Positions 57,709 through 64,000 of a stretch of 64,000 bases of DNA are shown in pieces (position 1 is the first letter of the stretch; every line of letters starts with the position of its first letter). The position numbers and the translations under genes were made by a program. The notes beneath the pieces are model-generated. The model ran no database searches. It was not told the DNA's origin and saw only the letters and a list, made by a program, of their open reading frames with translations. Source of the stretch: Humulus lupulus (Eukaryota; Streptophyta; Magnoliopsida; Rosales; Cannabaceae); assembly GCF_963169125.1 (NCBI RefSeq), contig NC_084795.1, positions 94,050,911-94,114,910 of the forward strand, given 5' to 3'.

Positions 57709-58527
57709 CTAGCCCACTAGCAACTCTATACCAGCTCTGGTCATATCATCTGCTAACTCTCTAGCTATCAGCCTCATACCATGAATTTGTCCCGGACCCT
57801 TCTGGCTTAAAGCATCATCTACCACGTTGGCCTTTCCCGGATGATACAAAATATCACAGTCATAATCTTTTACTAACTCCAGCCAATGCCTTTGCCTCAT
57901 ATTAAGATCTTTCTGGGTGAAGAAGTACTTCAAGCTCTTGTGGTCTGTATAGATCTCACACTTCTCTCCATAGAGATAATGCCTCCATATCTTTAAAGAA
58001 AAGACCACCGCTGCCAACTCTAAATCATGAGTGGGATATCTCTTTTCATACTCCTTCAACTGACGAGAAGCATAAGCAATTACCTTCTCTGACTGCATCA
58101 GAACACAGCCCAAACCCTGATGAGAAGCATCACAATAAATCACAAACTTCTCCTGATCTGTCGGAAGACTCAGAATCGGAGCTATAATCAATCTATGCTT
58201 CAGTTCCTAGAAGCTGTTCTCACATTTATCCGACCACAAAAATTTCTGACTCTTGCGTGTCAGCTCAGTCAATGCACTAGCTATCTTTGAGAACCCTTCC
58301 ACAAAATGTTTATAATAGCCTGCCAATCCAAGGAAACTTCTAACCTCAGAAGCATTCTTTGGCCTTGGCCAATCTCTGACCGCTTCGATCTTTGCTGGAT
58401 CTACCTTAATCCCCTCCTTACTGATAATGTGCCCAAGAAAAGATACCTGAGATAACCAGAACTCACACTTCTTGAATTTAGAAAACAGTCTATGTTCCCT
58501 CAGTCTCTGTAAAACTAACCTCAGATG
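57709..58527 (-). pseudogene. Tekay-B RNase H and end of reverse transcriptase
   Basis: RNase H 58191-57709: [69 protein letters not shown], all catalytic-region motifs present. Upstream, the thumb section (58527-58192) is readable in the same frame but starts and ends at TAG codons in Gln positions. A further TAG at about 57708 separates it from integrase (stop then LANIMLQS). Confidence 0.8.
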
Positions 58528-59010
58528 CTACTCATGCTCTGACTCAGACTGAGAATATACCAGAATATCATCGATGAAGACGATCACAAACTGGTCTAGA
58601 TAATCCTTGAACACTCTATTCATCAGATCGATAAACGCAGCAGGGGCATTAGTCAATCCAAAAGACATAACTAAGAACTCATAATGCCCATACTTGGTAT
58701 GAAAAGCAGTCTTCGGTATATCTCCCTCCTTGACCCTCAACTAATGATAACCAGAATGAAGGTCGGTCTTTGAGAATACCTTCTTACCTTGCAACAGATC
58801 AAACAGATCATCTATCCTTAGAAAAGGATACTTATTCTTAATTGTCAGCTTATTCAGTTCTCTGTAATCAATACACATTCTCATAGAACCATCATTCTTC
58901 TTTACAAACAGAACTGGCACACCCCAAGGTGAAAAACTAGGTCTGATAAAACCCAAATCTAACAGCTCTTGCAACTGCACCTTTAATTCTTTCAACTCAA
59001 CTGGGGCCAT
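58528..59010 (-). pseudogene. Tekay-B reverse transcriptase, fingers and palm
   Basis: [57 protein letters not shown], then a TAG at 58741 in the Y-H-Q-L-R motif. The palm follows: [20 protein letters not shown] and [15 protein letters not shown]. The catalytic Asp pair is intact. Confidence 0.83.
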
Positions 59011-59660
59011 TCAGTAAGGTGCTCTAGACACTAGCTCAGTCCTTGGTGCCAGATCTATCACGAACTCAATTTCCCTGTGCGGTGGCAACCCTAGCAAATC
59101 TACTGGAAACACATCTAGAAACTCACAAACAAGTCTAGTATCCTCTGGTCTCACTGGCACGACCTGGGTGGTATCAACCACACTGGCTAAGAACCCAATG
59201 CAGCCTCCTTGCAATAGATCCCTAGCCCTCAACACATAAATCATAGGAATGCGAGGTCCATGCACAGCACCAACAAACACAAAATGATCCTCACCTTCAG
59301 GCTCAAAGGTGACCATCTTCCTTCTGCAATCAATGGTTGTCCCATACTTTGCCAACCAGTCCATACCCAATATCATATCAAAGTCAGTCATAACCAACTC
59401 TATCAAGTCCACTGACAACTCTCTGCCCTCCACTGTCACTGGCAAAGATCTGACCCATCTCCTAGATACCACTAACTCTCCAGTGGGTAGCAAAGTACCA
59501 AACCCCACAGCATAAAAATCACAGGGTCTACACAATGTATCAATAACACTACTAGCAACAAAAGAATGTGTGGCACCAAAATCAATCAACACATTATAAG
59601 GGGTTCCAGCACTAAGAAGTTGACCTGTAACAACTGAGGGGGAAGCCTCAGCTTTTGCTT
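59011..59660 (-). pseudogene. Tekay-B protease
   Basis: LIDFGATHSFVASSVIDTL: the active-site D-S-G is D-F-G, a change that should abolish activity. Then VDLIELVMTDFDMILGMDWL and RRKMVTFEPEGEDHFVFVG. It ends APY-stop before the reverse transcriptase (Arg codon changed to TGA at about 59011). Confidence 0.82.
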
Positions 59661-60818
59661 AAGTCAATGCGAGCACTCGAGCTGGGGCCGAGCTGTCTGC
59701 TTTTCTGGGTTCTTCTTTTCTTGCCTTAGGGAAATCCTTTTTAAGATGACCCACTGCTCCACATGAGAAGGAGGCCCTAGCCCTACACTCTCCCAAATGA
59801 TGCCTCTTGCATCTAGGGCACTCAGGATAAAACTTCTAGGCTTCACTACCACATGGACGACCCATAGAAATACCACGGGGCCGCCTATCAAGACCTGGAA
59901 CTGGGAAGGTGTCGGGAACCTTCCTCTTCTGCTCACTGGGGCCTACACCCCTACCATAACCCACAAATGGAGGACCCGTCCTCCTGAAATCCTTTCTGGA
60001 TGCACTGTCACGCCAGATCCTGTTCTATGCACTCTCAGCTGTGAGTGCCTTCTCAACCACTTGTGCATAGGTAGTAACCCCAGCCACAGTGGTAATACGT
60101 ACATCACGGGCTAATCTGGGTTGTAGCCCCTGCAGGAATCTTTCTCTCCTGGTCCCATCAATGGGCACCAGCTCCATGGAAAACTTTGCCAAACGATCAA
60201 ATTTTAAGGCATACTCAGTGACTGACAAATTTCACTGAAGTAGCCTAATAAACTCTTCAACTTTAGCTGCCCTGATAGCATCATTATAATATTTCTCATT
60301 AAACAGAGTTTGAAACTCTTCCCAACTCAAGGCATTAACATTCTTGGTCTGGGTAATCACTTCCCATCAAATTCGGGCATCCTCCTAAAACATATAAGTG
60401 GCACAGGCCACTCTCTCATTACCAGATCCCCTTATAAAATCAAGGATAGTGGTAATCATACTCATCCATTGCTCTGCCTTGGCAGGATCTGCACTGCCCT
60501 CAAATATAAGAGGTTGCTGCTTCTTGAACCTTTCATAGAAAGGTTCCCATTTATTCCCAACCTCAGGCAGATGCTCTGCTGCCGGCACCAACATAGGGGG
60601 TGCCTCTGATACACTGCAGGCGCTTGCTGTTGTTTCAAGAGACGAAGCTCCTATCCCTGTCTTAACACTATCGCCTGAAGATCACTGATTATCTGCTGCC
60701 AGTTTACAGGAGCTGGCTGTGGAATCTGTGACTGGTCATTTTCCTGACCCTGGCTATTATTATTATTCTGGCCCTGATCACTCTGGCCAGCTGAAGTATC
60801 TGTCTACCCTGGATTCAT
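59661..60818 (-). pseudogene. Tekay-B gag
   Basis: Starts at the ATG at 60818 (MNPG, then TAG). Recognisable parts are PAPVNWQQIISDLQAI, FKKQQPLIFEGSADPAKAEQ (60594-60385), MSVTEYALKFDRLAKFSMEL (60228-60025) and a knuckle region at about 59730-59800 reading SFSCGAVGHLKKDFP. The first and last Cys of the knuckle are replaced by Ser and Phe. At least five stops. Confidence 0.8.
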
Positions 60819-61246
60819 TCTTATCTGACACCTTGCTGAAATAATGATCAATACGGCCAGTCAGGTAGTAATAACTAAACCTCTTGCCGCCTTATGGTCC
60901 AAGAACAAGCAGACAATTATCACATTCCACAGTCATACAATTATACAAGCAGATACATGTTTATAGCATTTAGCACTTAGCATGTATCACATAATAATCC
61001 ATAATCAACCATACTAATAAGTATGTTCCAGCAATTTCAGTACTAATTAGCACACGGTTGCTGAGGATATCATATTTCAGGGCACAGGTTTAACATGGTG
61101 TCTCATGCATACAGGTAAAGCATATATACTATATTTAAGCAGCTATACATATAACTACATAAATAGTTAACAAACCATGAGTCGAGCTTGACTTCAGTGA
61201 TGTGTGTACATGCCCAGCCAGTCTACAGGAACCCTAACCTTGGCAT
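60819..61246 (-). other. Tekay-B 5' leader
   Basis: Between primer site and gag start. No open frame of note. Confidence 0.6.
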
Positions 61247-61258
61247 GCTCTGATACCA
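61247..61258 (-). promoter_or_regulatory. Primer binding site of Tekay-B (initiator tRNA-Met)
   Basis: On the minus strand TGGTATCAGAGC, three bases after the LTR end. This is the standard initiator tRNA-Met site. Confidence 0.9.
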
Positions 61259-61261
61259 AGT

Positions 61262-63644
61262 TGTAATGCCCTGGTTACCCCAGAACAGTTACGATGATCG
61301 GTGAACCGGAAATTTGACCCACTACCCGAGTCCTTTGGTTAAAAACGTGTTCTAAGTGCTATTCACAGGTTAAGGTGGAAAACCAATAAAAAGAAAAGGA
61401 TATATTTTATTAAATACATAAACTGCTCATGAGCGCATCAAAACATTTACAAGTCATTTATAATACAAAATGGCCACTACTGTTTCAAATTTACAACCCC
61501 ACCGACCTAAGCGGCAAAAATATGGTAAACCCCCTAGTCCCTCTGAGAACTCCTTGGCCGTGGTGGTCAAGCGGCCGCATATTTACACATCACCACCTAA
61601 TCTCTCCACTCAAGGCTGGGTGAGCTTTTCTTTCCCTTTACCTGCACCACATAGCACCCGTGAGCCAAGGCCCAACAAGAAAACACAATATAGCATGATA
61701 TAATATCAACAATGATCATTATAATCATTCAAGACTATCAGTCCAAAACAGATAGGTGACAGTCGCAAAAGTCACTAATGTGGGTGCAGCTCCCTTAAGC
61801 CATGTGACGATAGGGTCACCGGGCTTTACAGATAAGTGAACCTTTCACTAGCTTAAACAGGATAGGTGCATGGTGACTAGTCACCAACATAACCTTCCTC
61901 ATGACCATAGAGTCATAACCCTGGAACATCGTTCCCTAGCCATATGACAAACGGTCACCTGGGCCTTTGGCCCTGGCTCTCAGTGCCTAGTCTTAAACTA
62001 GCCAAGCGCTTATAAGTTTCATTGACCTTAGGGTTGGTCCAGCGTTAATGCCTTAGAGTCATTCAATGCTGATATCGATTAGATCTAATCTTCATTCGGC
62101 CCTGCGTTCAGAACGCATATGCCGGTTCTGACTCTTAGGTCAATGTCCCTGACTAGTCAGTGCCATATACAAGTAAACAATATTCATTAACATTTAATAT
62201 GCAATCCATGTCCACATTTATCAACCATCATGCCTCAACAACTATCATACATGTCATATACACGGGGTGCATTTTTCTTACCTCAGGTTCGAGCGAGAAA
62301 TATTATAAGGACGACCCCTGAGAACGATCAATCTTTTGGTCCCTTAGCGGTTACCTAATCACAACCAATTATAGCCTCCATTAATGAAAATTAACATGGA
62401 TAGGGTCTTAACCTAAGCACCACTCTCGGGACCTCGAAACATGCCAACACGGTGAGTAGATTCGATCCCGGGCCTTAAGGATTGAAACCCCAAGTCAAAA
62501 ACCCTTAAAAACACCCAAAACGGGACTTTGAAGGAACAGAGTAGCGCTACATCGCTGACCCCTAGCGCCCCAGCGCTATTCTCAGAACCCCCAACACGCC
62601 CAAATGCCCCCTGAGTAGCGTTGTAGCACCCTAAGGTGGGCGCTATAGCGCTACCTCCAGACTAGGAACCCCCTGAAACCTCCTTCTTCATCTCCTTCGA
62701 TTCCAACCTGTTTCCAATGCTTCTGAATCCCATTTTTGGTGCCAAATGAACCCAAAAACCATCCTAACACACCATAAATATCACAACCATAAGAACCCTA
62801 GCCAAAACTCCCAACAAAACCAAGTATTCAACCTAGAAATCTCAACTGCAAAACAGAACTAAAACAGGGCAAACCAGGGAATTCAATGGTTAGAAACTTA
62901 CCCAAAGCTTAGCTTATGGTGCTCTTCAATGGAGGAACACACTCCCAAACTCCCAAGGCTTACTTACCAAGCTTGAATCCTCAAGAATAACTCAAAAATC
63001 TCAAAGGAAAATGAAGGAAAGGATGGTACGAGAAGGCTCTCCAAGTTGCTCTATTTTTCTACCTCTTTCTTAGCCAAAAATGGTTATATCTATCCTAGGG
63101 GTGAAATGACTATTATACCCCTAAGTCAATTTAAAGTTTCTAAAGGCTCCCAAGGGAAAAATTGGTATTTTCCACCTATCTCGTTAATCATAATTAACGC
63201 TTTTCAATTCCCGCTATTCTCAATAATCTCAAACACCAATAATTCATATCCCGTTACCCTTTAATTCTTGGCAACGCTCTAATCATTAAAAATCACCCCG
63301 AGACTCATCTCGAGCCCCAAACTTAAACCTGTTGTGACTAGACCGCTAATCAATATTCCTAGATCGTCTCATGCCGAAAAGCTTGAACAAACCCACATTA
63401 TAATGTGGTCTCAACAACATATCACCGACATGCATGCAATTATACAATTATACCCTCAACGGCAAAATTACCATCACACCCCTATAATTAAAATGTGGAC
63501 TCACATGCATGCATTAATCATCATATAATAATATAATTCACATATACATGCATATTATTAATTAATGGTATAATTAAACAAGTATGGCCCTCCCGGCCTA
63601 TTAATCCCGCCATTAAACCACATCGGAGAATTCGGGGCATTAGA
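61262..63644 (-). repeat. 5' LTR of Tekay-B
   Basis: 2383 bases. Aligns with 53823-56204 over its full length with single-base changes and very few indels. The GC word block is at 62540-62655. Confidence 0.9.
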
Positions 63645-64000
63645 TGGTGAGACCTAAGTTGTCGTCCCTAACTATCATGTGATTTGAGTGCAATTATTAT
63701 GATGATTATGATATGATGGTTAGTTGAATAGCATATTGTTAGCTTGTTGAATATTGTCGTTGAATGGGTGAATGTTGTGTACGGTTGAGTACCTGGTTAT
63801 GTCTTGTGAAATAATTGAATGTTATTAGTGATTGTGTTTTAAATGTTATGTTTTCTTGCTTGGCCTTGGCTCACAAGTGCTACGTGGTGCAGGTAAGGGC
63901 AAGGGTAAGGCAAGTTAACCATGGGTTGGAGAGCTCTAGGGGCGAGGTGTACATTGTCAGCTGCTCAGCCACCACGGTTGAGGATTTGTACAGGAACGAG
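63645..64000 (+). mobile_element. Outer Tekay-like LTR, piece 3 (runs off the window)
   Basis: Plus-oriented landmark GCTTGGCCTTGGCTCACAAG near 63860, followed by GGTGCAGGTAAGGGCAAGGG, corresponds to 52150-52200 of the solo LTR. This supports it as the 3' third of the LTR that starts at 49776. The terminus is outside the window. Confidence 0.65.

Larger units (their letters stand above)
53823..63644 (-). mobile_element. Tekay-like chromovirus (Tekay-B), complete but inactive
   Basis: LTRs 53823-56204 and 61262-63644 are closely similar, with a few differences per 100 bases in the stretches compared. It has an intact initiator tRNA-Met primer site, polypurine tract, and gag, protease, reverse transcriptase, RNase H and integrase on the minus strand. 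Many stops and at least one frame-shifting duplication disable it. The flanking 5 bases (GGTTG and TGGTG) do not form a clean duplication, and the right LTR ends ATTAGA instead of the expected TTACA, so that end has mutated. Confidence 0.9.

Overview
The window looks like plant nuclear DNA, probably from a eudicot. The evidence is Ty3/gypsy elements of the Tat, Athila and Tekay-like (chromovirus) lineages, primer sites matching plant tRNA-Asp and initiator tRNA-Met, a CACTA-like DNA transposon, small palindromic and hAT-type elements, AT-rich spacers and no bacterial-style gene packing. I found no intact host gene, tRNA or rRNA gene. The coding potential is almost all broken transposon protein, plus one captured host-gene fragment. 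Family names come from remembered protein and LTR features; no search was run.

Layout. 1-1.8 kb: unassigned DNA with eight 19-bp tandem units. 1.8-8.55 kb: a copia-like LTR split by a 5.4-kb CACTA-like element (about 2811-8234). That element carries, on the minus strand, intron-containing but disabled exons of the glucosidase II beta subunit (PRKCSH family). 9.5-37 kb: an old LTR remnant split by two elements, Tat-1 (10467-27688) and Tekay-A (28186-36543, target duplication CCTAG). Tat-1 is on the minus strand but has an extra opposite-strand gene with its own TATA box. Its integrase is split by a 3.8-kb solo LTR (16260-20091, duplication AAAGG). Its protease-to-integrase core is missing, and part of an Athila element sits in that place.

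37-45 kb: AT-rich DNA with an AGCTC-rich tandem array, a Tat-type LTR fragment, two SINE-like sequences, a retroposon flanked by 19-bp direct repeats (40010-41014), and two palindromic MITEs. 45.1-49.8 kb: plus-strand Tat-2 (gag, protease end, reverse transcriptase), lacking a recognisable 5' LTR and split by a 729-bp hAT-type element. Its reverse transcriptase region is cut at 49775 by another LTR. That LTR contains a solo LTR (50273-52550, duplication TAGAC) and a complete but inactive Tekay-B (53823-63644, minus strand), and runs off the window.

How it fits together. The window is an archive of nested insertions. From outside in, the order is: copia-like LTR then CACTA; old LTR then Tat-1 and Tekay-A; Tat-1 then Athila and the solo LTR; Tat-2 then the outer LTR, then the solo LTR and Tekay-B. 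Many premature stops fit C-to-T change at CG or CHG sites, as expected for methylated, silenced transposons. The most interesting items are the captured glucosidase II exons, the Tat antisense gene, the Tat/Athila chimera, short GC-rich word islands that recur inside LTRs of different families, and palindromic MITEs that read as the same peptide on both strands.
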